64,000 nt of DNA from MGIIb-Q1 sp964342465. Its GTDB lineage: Archaea; Thermoplasmatota; Poseidoniia; Poseidoniales; Thalassarchaeaceae. The translations under genes were made by a program, and so were the position numbers. Below are positions 25,719 to 34,760 of this stretch, piece by piece. The notes beneath the pieces were generated by a model. It was not told the DNA's origin, ran no database searches, and was given only the letters and a program-made list of their open reading frames with translations. The stretch lies in assembly GCA_964342465.1 (NCBI GenBank), contig CAYFFQ010000001.1, positions 186,001 to 250,000 of the forward strand, read 5' to 3'. Position 1 is the first letter of the stretch; each line of letters starts with the position of its first letter.

Positions 25719-25785
25719 AGGAGCCTACGGAGCCGGTGGGGTGAAGGAGCCTACGGAGCCGGTGGGGTGAAGGGGCCGGTGGAGT
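25684..25785. repeat. 26-bp tandem repeat, about four copies, overlapping the 3' end of the TerB-like gene
   Basis: TGGGGTGAAGGAGCCTACGG starts at 25685, 25711, 25737 and 25763. The gene's stop codon (TGA in GGTGAAGG) is inside the unit, so each copy repeats it. Downstream to 25965 I see only pyrimidine-rich sequence. Confidence 0.92.
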
Positions 25786-25965
25786 TCAATAGAGCGATGG
25801 GGCCCGATGAGAGCGTATGAAGGAACATTCTCTTTGTTGATGAAGGAGAATTGTGTCCCCCTCCCCTTCGGCATCCCATTCATCTCCCCCTAATCACCTC
25901 TACTCAATGCCCCCCAAGGGCCACCTTCAAGTGGGGTGCAAGGTCAAGGGGGGTTGAGGATTGAC

Positions 25966-28464
25966 ATGGCTGAACTCCCTCGTGGAAAGGTTCGGGAGGT
26001 CAGGCGAGGAGGTGCTGGTGTCCTTGAACTGCTGTTGGTGGACTTCGAGAGGGGGGGTGACGACGGCTATCTCAAAGTCGAGGGTGGTGGTCGGCGAGGT
26101 GAAGTTGGACAACTCGTAATCACCCAAGGAACCCCTTCCTTGGCGATTTTCGAGGGCGAAGCCCTGCTCATGGGTGCGCCGGCGCTGCGTCACTTTCGGT
26201 CAGTCGCTGCCGGCGATGATTCACGCATCTCAGTACACACCGATGTAGACCTTGATTTGATAAGCGAACTGCACCCAGAAGCGAAGTTGCACATTGATGA
26301 CGGGGATGCCGTCGTCGGTGAGCGAATCGAAGGGTGGATAGTCGATACCAAGAGTGATTCCGATTGGTGGCGGAAAAAACAGAGGCGAGTGTGGACGCCG
26401 AGTGAGACCTCGCTGCCGAAGGGGAGCGAAGAGGAGACCGCTGTGGTTGAGGGAAGCATCAACTATACCCCCGGAGAGGAGTTGGAGGCTGGGCTGAGTT
26501 ATCTCGTCGACGAACAGACTGCTGATTCAGTCTTGCGAGTCGCGGCCCATCTCGCCGCTATTGGTCACCCCCTTCTGGTAATATCGAGGGAGCCGCCGAT
26601 GAATCTCGCCACCCGCTATGCGATTCCGGCAGGTTGTTGTTGCTGGCTCTCAGCGAGAGATGTTGAGGATGTTTCGACCGTTCACCCAGGGCTCGAGTCT
26701 GTGCGAAGGGTATGTGACCAGTTCCTGTGGTCGTCATCGCGGGCGGTAATCGTCATTGATGGAGTTGAGTATCTAAGCGGTATTCATGGGTTCAACAGCA
26801 TGTTGGGAATGTTGCGAGACCTGATAGATGAGGTGGCGACCAGCGACCACATCGTGCTGATTCCCGCTGACATGGATGTTTGGAATGAGCGGGAGAGAAC
26901 CCTGATTTCAAGGGAATTTGACGTCTTAGCGCAACGAAACATCTCCGAGTGGGCGGAGCGCCCAGCCATCATCGAAGGACATTCCTTCTGTCAGAATGCA
27001 CCTCTCGCCGAAGTCCCACCACCTCTCGCCGAAAAGAGTGATGCCGCTGATGATTTCAGAGCAGCAGCCAAGAGGATTCTCGACGAATCGAGTGGCGGGG
27101 ATGTGAGGGGTACCGCTGATGCGGTCAAGTCATCTGTGGGTGGTCTTGACTCCGCGCCTCGGGAAACAGAGGTCGCCCCCCCACCCCTCGATGTCGTCGC
27201 ATCGGTGGCCGGATTCCACCAGCCGGAGACCTCTTTTTCTGCCCGTAACCTATTGGATGAGATGAGACGGGAATTGGGTCCACCATCCACGGTTGTGGAA
27301 GCGATTGGGGTTGGGGAAGGAGAGTCGGAGTCAGATGGACAAAACACCCCTGTGCCGGACGACGATTCAGACAATTTCGAACTGCCTTCTTGGGCAACCG
27401 CCCCATCTGCCAATATGGCAATTGATGAGAACTTGATGACCCGAGAGCAATCCACTTCTATGCCCTCATCTCCCGCCAATCCCGAAACTGTTCCTGAAGT
27501 TGGTCAACAGTCAATCCCCACAGCACCCCACCAAGCAGAATCAACTTACGGTGAGCCAGACCGACTCGGTGGGCCTATCCTAGAATCGCCGAAACCCGAT
27601 GAGGGAGGGGCCACTACTGGCAGGGACAAGCCGCTTCTAAGACAGCCGTCTGTCGACCACCATCAGAGGAAGCGCAGGAGAATCACCCGTGGCCGAATCC
27701 CCGATGTGCTACAGTTTGAGAGGCAGTCCACTCATTTCGCGGCAAAGAACAGCAGAGTGGTTGAAAAAGAGTTGTTGACCCCCGGTTGGGAAGCGGTTGA
27801 CCCAAGGCTGTCCGCCCTCTCAGCGAAGGGTGATGATTTCACCGAGGTCGGGGAATGGGAGACGACTGAAGAGAGGGATTGGGAAGTGCTTGAAACGGGA
27901 GAGATGGGTGCTGCAGTCGATAATGCTAGAACCCTGAGGGCGCAACCCAAGAACTCCGAAGCGGCAACTTCAGCCCGTCTTTCACATGGACAGTGGAACG
28001 CCGCCATCCATTCGGCTACCACGGGCAGTCAAGAGGGTGGTGCTGAGCAGGTCACGCTGATAAAACAGCACGCAAGGGAATCAGCATCTCGCTCGCAGAG
28101 GGTGAACCTGACAGAAACTCTCGCCGCCGAGGAGATGGCCGCTCTCTATGAGGACCGAGAGAGAATGGTGAAAGACTCAAAGATAGGTTTGGAGATTCTT
28201 GAACGAATATCGGAATTGGCCGACCGCGGACACCCGATCAGAGGTTTGGTGGAGCGAATTGAGGCGGACCGCGAAGAGGGTCTGCAACTGCTGTCTGAAC
28301 TTGAGGAGAAGTCTATCATCGTCAATGGACTCATAGACCGTCTGAACATCCAACAGGATAGAGGGGTGATTGCCGCTTCGGTGGCTGACCGCTATCGCAA
28401 CAGCATGATTGATTTTGAACAGATTGAAGAGATTTCAGCACTTTTGGATGACTATGAAGGGTGA
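25966..28464 (+). CDS. DUF835-domain protein with long disordered region
   Basis: About 832 residues. Residues 170-340 match DUF835: LEAGLSYLVDEQTADSVLRVAAHLAAIGHPLLVISREPP, CCCWLSARDVEDVSTVHPG, and AVIVIDGVEYLSGIHGFNSMLGMLRDL...IVLIPADMDVWNERERTLISREFDVL. DUF835 is an archaeal domain resembling a degenerate ATPase fold and often found with sensor proteins. Residues 350-700 are Pro/Ser/Glu-rich and probably disordered. The last 110 residues form charged helices. It ends 33 bp before a DnaA-like ATPase gene on the same strand, so the two probably act together. Function unknown. Confidence 0.72.
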   Translation: MAELPRGKVREVRRGGAGVLELLLVDFERGGDDGYLKVEGGGRRGEVGQLVITQGTPSLAIFEGEALLMGAPALRHFRSVAAGDDSRISVHTDVDLDLISELHPEAKLHIDDGDAVVGERIEGWIVDTKSDSDWWRKKQRRVWTPSETSLPKGSEEETAVVEGSINYTPGEELEAGLSYLVDEQTADSVLRVAAHLAAIGHPLLVISREPPMNLATRYAIPAGCCCWLSARDVEDVSTVHPGLESVRRVCDQFLWSSSRAVIVIDGVEYLSGIHGFNSMLGMLRDLIDEVATSDHIVLIPADMDVWNERERTLISREFDVLAQRNISEWAERPAIIEGHSFCQNAPLAEVPPPLAEKSDAADDFRAAAKRILDESSGGDVRGTADAVKSSVGGLDSAPRETEVAPPPLDVVASVAGFHQPETSFSARNLLDEMRRELGPPSTVVEAIGVGEGESESDGQNTPVPDDDSDNFELPSWATAPSANMAIDENLMTREQSTSMPSSPANPETVPEVGQQSIPTAPHQAESTYGEPDRLGGPILESPKPDEGGATTGRDKPLLRQPSVDHHQRKRRRITRGRIPDVLQFERQSTHFAAKNSRVVEKELLTPGWEAVDPRLSALSAKGDDFTEVGEWETTEERDWEVLETGEMGAAVDNARTLRAQPKNSEAATSARLSHGQWNAAIHSATTGSQEGGAEQVTLIKQHARESASRSQRVNLTETLAAEEMAALYEDRERMVKDSKIGLEILERISELADRGHPIRGLVERIEADREEGLQLLSELEEKSIIVNGLIDRLNIQQDRGVIAASVADRYRNSMIDFEQIEEISALLDDYEG

Positions 28465-28497
28465 ATCGAGATAGTGAGAGAAGCGAGAGGTGGAGAA

Positions 28498-30483
28498 ATG
28501 GCATCTGCGAAACTCACGGCACTGCAGAAGGAGTTGCAGCGCAGCCGCCGACTTCTGAATCGAAAAGACACCCTCACAGAGACGGCGGAGAGCGAATCCC
28601 GCTCCCCCCCCTCATCGCTTCACCGCTACATCCGCGAACGGAATATGCCGACTATCGAGCCAGCCGCCCCCGCCCCCTTTTCGGATTCTACTGAAAGAAC
28701 CCTCGCGCGGCAGCGTGACGATGAGTTCGCTCACCTCGCTTCCTCACGTATGAGCCGCCTTCGCCAACGAAGCAGTGGGATGGACAGAAGTGCTTCTGAG
28801 GATGGGCTTGTCCCTCTTGACACCCCAGCATGGCTACTGGTAGACTCAGATGACCCACCGCAAACCATCACAGGTCTTCCTGTCTGGAGGGAAGTTCTCA
28901 ATGACCAGCGCAGTTACATCAGACCGAGTGAGAGTGCGAGAGCGGGTCATGCTCGACTGACTGGTGGTGCAGTGCAGGGCGAATCCCCAGTGAGAGAGAC
29001 CGAGTGGGAGGTGCGACAATCTCTACCGGAATGGCCCACCATATTCACCCCTGACGAACTCCACCGATGGGAGTTGTGGGAGACCGGGCCGGAGAATCGT
29101 TTGGCGACAGTGGCGGCGCGCGATGTCATCATCAATCCAGCCAGCCACTCCAATCCACTGATTGTCCTCGGGCCGGCAGGAGTGGGAAAGACCCATCTCA
29201 TACAGGCTGTGGCAGCCTCCATTCATCTAAGGCATACTAGCGGAGTGGTGCGCAGTCTGAACGCCATCGAGATGGAGCAACCACTCCCGCCCAAATGGTA
29301 CGATTCATTGACGAACTGTACGGCGCTGTTCGTTGATGACATCTCACGAATCACCGGTTTCGATGCCGTCGACCGGTTAGGCCAGTTGCTTGATTTGGCA
29401 ATTGACCTAGGGATTCAAGTCATGGCTGCGGGAGAATCGATTCCGCCACTTGAAGGAAGGTTTGCTGAAGTAATGAAAAGCGCGGTGGTGGTCGAAATAT
29501 CTCCACCTGAGAAGATGACCATCACAATTCATCTGCGAAACATGGCTCTGCGGAGGATGTTGCCACTTTCCGATGAACAGTTGACAGCTATCGTCGACCA
29601 TTCCGGAGCCGATTGGAGAAGCGCAGAATCAGCTCTTGAGAAGGTGGCCGTCGCATTGGAGGCGGGGGCTGAACCTCTCGATGCCGAGGATATCACCTCC
29701 ATTCTCCTCGGAGATGACCTGCCGATGCGTGAAGATGATGTCCTAATGGGTTGGGATAGTGAGGAGACGGGCAGACGAATCGTATCTGATGTCCTCGATG
29801 AGTTCCTGCCGAGAGAGAACCAGCCGAATGTAGAATACATCAGTCGGATGGGGCCGGTCAGGGATGATTATCAGCCACCAGAATTGATGCCGGAGAGTAG
29901 TGAAGAAGCGGTGGATTCCCTACTCGAAAGGCATCTTGGCAGAGAAAAAGGGGCGGTGGAAGAGGCGCGTCGAACCGTTGCCGAAGCGGGTCGGGCGACG
30001 GAGTTGGAATCCCCGCAACCTAAGACCCCGACCATTGATGTGATGGGTGAAGCATTCCTTGACCGACTCGAATCGAGGCTTCACCGCCATCAGAATGAAT
30101 TATTTTCCCTGCATGAGGAGATGGAACAGATAGCCCACAACATCGAAGATGCCGACACCAAGGTATTGGTAGGAATGGTGGACAGAATGCTGGAAATTGA
30201 GAGGAGTCTGGCAAGAATTTCTCGCCTTGAATCAGGCGAACCTCTGATGGCGAGAAAGAAACCTGAACGCCCATACCAAACCCCATCTATGGACGAGTTC
30301 ATTCCCCTCGGCGAATGGGATGTGGATGTCGATTCGGTGTCAGCGAGCGACCTGATAGAGGATGTACGGGCCCCCCTTCACCCCATCACAACCCTGCAAC
30401 CGCTAAAGGATGATTCTCGAACGACCATCTCACCCGTCACCGTCTTGGTTCCACTGGAAGGGAAAATGTCTGACGAGGATTGA
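28498..30483 (+). CDS. DnaA-like AAA+ ATPase
   Basis: 661 residues. The central part (about 180-410) is an AAA+ module close to DnaA/Hda: LIVLGPAGVGKTHLIQAVAASI (Walker A), ALFVDDISRI (Walker B), then sensor regions and an arginine-rich lid (NMALRRMLPLSDEQLTAIVDHSGADWRSAESALEKV). There is no DnaA domain IV for origin binding. The N-terminus is basic and disordered; the C-terminus holds coiled-coil helices (about 500-590) and a Pro-rich tail. ATG 28498 follows GGTGGAG; GTG 28474 is an alternative. Archaea initiate with Orc1/Cdc6, so this is more likely a DnaA-related helper, and it is paired with the DUF835 gene. Confidence 0.75.
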   Translation: MASAKLTALQKELQRSRRLLNRKDTLTETAESESRSPPSSLHRYIRERNMPTIEPAAPAPFSDSTERTLARQRDDEFAHLASSRMSRLRQRSSGMDRSASEDGLVPLDTPAWLLVDSDDPPQTITGLPVWREVLNDQRSYIRPSESARAGHARLTGGAVQGESPVRETEWEVRQSLPEWPTIFTPDELHRWELWETGPENRLATVAARDVIINPASHSNPLIVLGPAGVGKTHLIQAVAASIHLRHTSGVVRSLNAIEMEQPLPPKWYDSLTNCTALFVDDISRITGFDAVDRLGQLLDLAIDLGIQVMAAGESIPPLEGRFAEVMKSAVVVEISPPEKMTITIHLRNMALRRMLPLSDEQLTAIVDHSGADWRSAESALEKVAVALEAGAEPLDAEDITSILLGDDLPMREDDVLMGWDSEETGRRIVSDVLDEFLPRENQPNVEYISRMGPVRDDYQPPELMPESSEEAVDSLLERHLGREKGAVEEARRTVAEAGRATELESPQPKTPTIDVMGEAFLDRLESRLHRHQNELFSLHEEMEQIAHNIEDADTKVLVGMVDRMLEIERSLARISRLESGEPLMARKKPERPYQTPSMDEFIPLGEWDVDVDSVSASDLIEDVRAPLHPITTLQPLKDDSRTTISPVTVLVPLEGKMSDED

Positions 30484-30533
30484 GGACCATTCGGGAGAAG
30501 TCAAAAGATTTCTCACTCTGACCAAGATTTGCT

Positions 30534-31013
30534 TCAGATGTAGCGGAAACCCCTCTCCGCTTCCATGTCGGCATCAAGGTGAAGAGCGATGGTCTTGCCG
30601 GAAATGATGATGGCTTCCACATGGTCGATACCAGGACAGTTCTCCTTGACCTTGTTCCATTTCCTCTCCGAGACCAAGTTCTCTTGCCAGAAGGGAAATG
30701 CGGAACATTGCGCCGGTTTGACATCGTAGATTGAACAGGCCATCTTCTCTCCGAGATAGATACAGGTCCCATCCTCTCTCTTTGATTCTAGAACGAATCT
30801 TCCATCGTAGGATGTACGGCACGACTCAGTCAACCACTCCTTGAGGTCTTTACCGAGGTGGCCACTAATCCTCCCTGCATCCTCTCGCGAGAGATAGACG
30901 ATGCCGTCCTTCTCGTTGCAGCAGCGACCACATTCATCGATGCAGGTGAATGCAATCCCGTCAGCCCACCATGCATCACTCCGGCTGGTGAAGGGGCGGC
31001 GCCACTTGGACAT
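30534..31013 (-). CDS. YkgJ-like cysteine-cluster protein
   Basis: 159 residues from MSKWRRPF. CIDECGRCCNEKDGIVYLS carries the Cx3Cx2CC cluster and ACSIYDVKPAQCSAFPFWQ the second cysteine set, as in the zinc/iron-chelating YkgJ (CxxCxxCC) family. Expected to bind a metal or Fe-S cluster; the substrate is unknown. The open frame continues to 31307, but that part covers the promoter region of the divergent citrate synthase gene and does not look like protein. Confidence 0.78.
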   Translation of the reverse strand: MSKWRRPFTSRSDAWWADGIAFTCIDECGRCCNEKDGIVYLSREDAGRISGHLGKDLKEWLTESCRTSYDGRFVLESKREDGTCIYLGEKMACSIYDVKPAQCSAFPFWQENLVSERKWNKVKENCPGIDHVEAIIISGKTIALHLDADMEAERGFRYI

Positions 31014-31146
31014 CGTGTCGAGGGGTTCGGCTGGCTTCCTAATTATTTGCCCCGTTCTGATGTGATGATTGTTCGCCTCACTGTCTTCTTGGACAACGGT
31101 CGTGGTCTGAAAATCAGATGAGGATTCATTGTGTTTTAATTGAGAA

Positions 31147-31219
31147 TTGCAGTGAATAATCATCGCACTTGCAGTGAATTTGGAGACAGATTTACTATTG
31201 GAACTTGCTGAATATATTT
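31147..31219 (+). promoter_or_regulatory. Divergent promoter region with 22-bp-spaced direct repeats and TATA box
   Basis: TTGCAGTGAAT occurs at 31147 and 31169, two helical turns apart, followed by a TATA-like AATATATTT at 31211-31219 and a second candidate TTATAC near 31229. This suggests an operator upstream of the citrate synthase promoter. Sequence evidence only. Confidence 0.5.
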
Positions 31220-31278
31220 GCGTCGCACTTATACGGATGACTTGGCTGAGATGAATTCCCGGGGGGTGCGCCGGCGAT

Positions 31279-32457
31279 ATGAACGATTCGGGGGAGCAGG
31301 AAACCATCTTTGAAGTGAAGGAATCTCATCTTGACACCGGCTTGCGCGGCATTCCAGTCGGAACCTGCCGAACTTCGTTCGTTGACCCGATGAAAGGCGT
31401 ACATTATGTCGGTTATCCGATATCCGATTTGGCTGACATGGACCCCGAAGACATCATCTTCCTCCTGTTTGAGAAGAGGTTGCCGAACCGCCACGAATCT
31501 CAGGAGTTCAGAAAGGACTTGGCGGAGAGAGCCGAGGAGATTCCAGCCGGTGCGCTAAGAGTTCTTGAGTCTCTGACCCCCGGAAGCGGCCATCCGATGG
31601 ATTGGTTGGCTCTTGGAATTCAAGCCTTGGGAATCGCTGACACCACCGGTGATGTCAGAGAGGACAGCCTCAACCTGATAGCGAGAATGCCTGAATTGAT
31701 GGCGACAATCTTCCTGCTCCGTGGCGGCCACGGCATCCCCGAGGCTGGTAGTGAGCCATCTCGCGGGATGGTGGAGAACTTCGTCCACCTGATGGGGATG
31801 ACCGGAGAGAGAGCTGATAACATGACTAAGGTCCTGAGAACCTTCCTTGTCCTGCACATGGACCATGGTGGGGGGAACCTTTCCACCTTCTCAGGAAAGT
31901 GTGTCGCCAGTGGCAGAGCATCTCTCTATGCATCGCTGGCGAGTGCCATGAACGCCCTTTCCGGCCCCCTCCACGGACGAGCAAATCAGGCCTGCCTCGA
32001 GTTCATCCAGAGAATAGGAACGGATGAGCCGGACAAGGTTGAAAAATTCGTGCGGGGCGAGTTGGCTGCGAAGAGGCCAGTGTATGGATTCGGCCACGCT
32101 GTTCTGAGGGCGGAAGACCCACGAGCCACCGCTCAGATTGAATTGGGAGCAGAGGTCTGTCCCGACGACCCCAACTACAGAATCGTCAAGACTCTCAGGG
32201 AGGTGGCGCCGAAGATTCTTGCAGAAAATCCGAAGATATCCAATCCGTACGCCAACGTTGATGTAGCCAGCGGTACTCTCTTACACTCTGTGGGATTCAG
32301 GAAACCCGAATACTTCACGACCTTCTTCGGGTGGGCGAGAGTTGCTGGAATCAGTGCTCAGATAATCGATGAAAGGAAGTCGAGAGGAGGTCGTGGCGTG
32401 CCGATTTACCGCCCCAAGTATATCGGGAAGGACCAGCCTGTTCGCCGCCTCGGCTAA
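31279..32457 (+). CDS. gltA: Citrate synthase (2-methylcitrate synthase-like)
   Basis: 392 residues. Catalytic residues are visible: HMDHGGGNLSTFSG, GPLHGRANQ (His) and YGFGHAVLR (His), then YANVDVASGTLLHSVGF with the catalytic Asp. It condenses acetyl-CoA and oxaloacetate. The short form is shared by 2-methylcitrate synthases, so propionyl-CoA is a possible substrate. Its terminal codons and stop are repeated 56 bp downstream. Confidence 0.93.
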   Translation: MNDSGEQETIFEVKESHLDTGLRGIPVGTCRTSFVDPMKGVHYVGYPISDLADMDPEDIIFLLFEKRLPNRHESQEFRKDLAERAEEIPAGALRVLESLTPGSGHPMDWLALGIQALGIADTTGDVREDSLNLIARMPELMATIFLLRGGHGIPEAGSEPSRGMVENFVHLMGMTGERADNMTKVLRTFLVLHMDHGGGNLSTFSGKCVASGRASLYASLASAMNALSGPLHGRANQACLEFIQRIGTDEPDKVEKFVRGELAAKRPVYGFGHAVLRAEDPRATAQIELGAEVCPDDPNYRIVKTLREVAPKILAENPKISNPYANVDVASGTLLHSVGFRKPEYFTTFFGWARVAGISAQIIDERKSRGGRGVPIYRPKYIGKDQPVRRLG

Positions 32458-32560
32458 CATATTCTCTACTCGGGGTGAGGCGAGCGAGCCCGGACGTTCG
32501 CTGCCTCGACTAACATATTCTCTACTCGGGGTGAGGCGAGTGAGCGCGGCCACTCACCGC
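32444..32560. repeat. 56-bp tandem repeat seeded at the citrate synthase 3' end
   Basis: GCCTCGGCTAACATATTCTC (with the TAA stop) at about 32447 recurs with small changes near 32503. A third, more diverged start follows at 32560. Confidence 0.85.
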
Positions 32561-32581
32561 CTCAACTGACCGAATCCTCGC

Positions 32582-32795
32582 CTACAGCGAGGCCCACCGT
32601 CTCAATTGACCTAAAGAACATCAGGTGAAGGGTCTGCTNNNNNNNNNNNNNNNNNNNNNNNNNNNNNNNNNNNNNNNNNNNNNNNNNNNNNNNNNNNNNN
32701 NNNNNNNNNNNNNNNNNNNNNNNNNNNNNNNNNNNNNNACAGCGAGGCCCACCGTCTCAATTGACCTAAAGAACATCAGGTGAAGGGTCTGCTAT
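32582..32795. repeat. Identical repeat flanking an assembly gap
   Basis: A stretch of about 54 bp beginning ACAGCGAGGCCCACCGTCTC is present at about 32584-32638 and again from 32739, on both sides of the gap. The region 32458-32866 holds only repeats and the gap. Confidence 0.9.
32639..32738. other. Assembly gap, 100 N
   Basis: Exactly 100 N between two copies of the same repeat. Confidence 0.97.
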
Positions 32796-32866
32796 ACGCC
32801 CCTTACTCACCACTTCTCATCGTCGCTAAACTTACGATGCGCTCAACGGTGGGGAATGAAGGCCGG

Positions 32867-34672
32867 CTATTCCTCTAGAGCAGCCTCGACCTTCTCCGCG
32901 AGGATTTCGTTGTTCGCAGATGCGCGATAGCGTGCATCTTCCGCTTGCGCTACTGCGATACCATCCTCAACATCTACCCAGTTCATCATCAATGTACCAA
33001 TAATGATGAGCAGTGAGAGGCTGGCAACGGCGACCCTGCTGTCGTAGGCGGTGGAGAGAATACCGTAGAGCAGTGGTCCTATCAGGGCGGCCACCTTGCC
33101 AAAGAATCCGAAGAATCCGAAGAACTCGGTGCTTCTCGTCTCAGGGACCATCTTTCCGAACAGGCTGCGCGCCAATCCCTGCGACCCTCCGAGAAGCATT
33201 CCGGCAACACAGCCGAGCAGTAGGAACTGCATGGTCACATTGATTCCCAATGGCCCCCAAAAGAGGTCTCTCGCGGTGATTGCTATATTGTCAAGCGGCC
33301 CGTCACCGAGTTCGGTGGGGTGGTCGACTCCCAATGCAGTCACTCCGGCAAGTGTCGAGCCCTCAACCGAGGCGGAGAAGCGAGTATCTTTCAAGGCTGT
33401 GAGGAATCGCGCCACCTCTTCAGTGGTGGCGCTTCCACTCTCCTCCTCGCTGGGAAGAATATGCCCGAATTCGCTTTCAAGGGCTCTGTCGGATGCTCCA
33501 TCTCCCAATGCCTCCACATCGAGCATCACCACCTCGTAATTGTCGCCTGTCCAATTAAATTGGAAATCATACTCCTCATGGTTCTCTAATTGCAGAGGAG
33601 CGAAGGAGAGTGCACCGACTATCATCACGCACCATGCGACCAGAGAGACGGTAAGTGCCTGTTTGGTCGAGGTCTTACCGGCGAGCCAAGTGAAGAAGAA
33701 GGCGGAAGGGAAGGCTACGAACTGAATCACCACGATGGTCATTATCAGGTCGGTGATGGATAGCCCTAATACTGCGATTCCGAATGCTCCTGCAAGTGCA
33801 GTCACGCTGTTAATGCCGTCGATGAAGAAGAAGTACGCTACCATGTAGATGAACAGCGTTTTGAATGAGCGCCACTCCTTCAATGTCTTCTTCAATTCAG
33901 CAATCGCCAGTTTGGTGGCGCTGACGACCTCCAAATCCTCAACGATGTTCTCAACTTCCGGTTCGGGAACCGTGGCGAAGGTCCACAAGGCGAAGCCGTA
34001 CCACCAGACACCGGAGGAGGCCATGGTGAAGGGGATGACCCACTCACCCTCGACACCCATGACCAGTGCGAGGTGAAAGACGAGGAGAAGTCCACCACCG
34101 AGATATCCGTAGGCGTATGCCTTGTTTGAGATACCATCCATCTCCTCCTCACTGCCCTGATGGGGGAGAAGTGCGTTGTAGAAGACTCCAGCACCATTGA
34201 GTCCGAGATTGGCGAGAAGGAACATGACGAAGAGCCATACCCACTGTGCGGAGATGGGCAGTAGGGGGGCTATCGCTAGAAGGATGGTAGAACCGGCACC
34301 AACCCATGTGAGTATTCTCAACATCCGTATCTTGATTTTTGTCCGGTCAGCGATGACTCCGAAGCCAGGGCTTATGATGGCTACAAGCAGAGCTGCGCCG
34401 GTGACTGCCCACGCCCAGAAGGTGTCCGATGTCATGTCGCCGAATGGTGTCAGAATCGATACGCCATTCGCTTGTAGGAAGAGATAGGCGAACCAAGCGG
34501 GAAGAATGGCGGTGGTGACACTTGTCTCAAAGGCCGATTTCCCCCAATCATACATGCAATAGCCGCGCACCTGCGCCTTATGGTCATCTATTTCATGCAC
34601 CACTCGATGCACGACCTCCTCAATCGATTCTGAATCAATTTCGTGACCTCTACCCTCATCAGTCATGACCAT
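32867..34672 (-). CDS. MFS transporter of the UMF1/Atg22-like family
   Basis: 601 residues. YCMYDWGKSAFETSVTTAILPAWFAYLF is the YDWANSAF-type opening of UMF1/Atg22-like permeases; about twelve membrane segments follow. GVIADRTKIKIRMLRI is the loop 2-3 motif, and NKAYAYGYLGGGLLL is also typical. A soluble loop of about 110 residues splits the second half (around 380-480: LENHEEYDFQFNW... to GDGPLDNIA), longer than usual. It probably exports amino acids or related small solutes (family inference). Confidence 0.82.
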   Translation of the reverse strand: MVMTDEGRGHEIDSESIEEVVHRVVHEIDDHKAQVRGYCMYDWGKSAFETSVTTAILPAWFAYLFLQANGVSILTPFGDMTSDTFWAWAVTGAALLVAIISPGFGVIADRTKIKIRMLRILTWVGAGSTILLAIAPLLPISAQWVWLFVMFLLANLGLNGAGVFYNALLPHQGSEEEMDGISNKAYAYGYLGGGLLLVFHLALVMGVEGEWVIPFTMASSGVWWYGFALWTFATVPEPEVENIVEDLEVVSATKLAIAELKKTLKEWRSFKTLFIYMVAYFFFIDGINSVTALAGAFGIAVLGLSITDLIMTIVVIQFVAFPSAFFFTWLAGKTSTKQALTVSLVAWCVMIVGALSFAPLQLENHEEYDFQFNWTGDNYEVVMLDVEALGDGASDRALESEFGHILPSEEESGSATTEEVARFLTALKDTRFSASVEGSTLAGVTALGVDHPTELGDGPLDNIAITARDLFWGPLGINVTMQFLLLGCVAGMLLGGSQGLARSLFGKMVPETRSTEFFGFFGFFGKVAALIGPLLYGILSTAYDSRVAVASLSLLIIIGTLMMNWVDVEDGIAVAQAEDARYRASANNEILAEKVEAALEE

Positions 34673-34760
34673 GCGACTATGCAGTAGGGTAATGAGTCTT
34701 GCACATTGTCAATATCGCCTCACCTATTAATTCAAGTGTAGAACCTACACCGGATTATCA

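Noticed and set aside
28498..30483. Genuine DnaA replication initiator
   Set aside because: The C-terminal helix-turn-helix (domain IV) that binds DnaA boxes is absent, and I noticed no cluster of DnaA-box-like sequences nearby.
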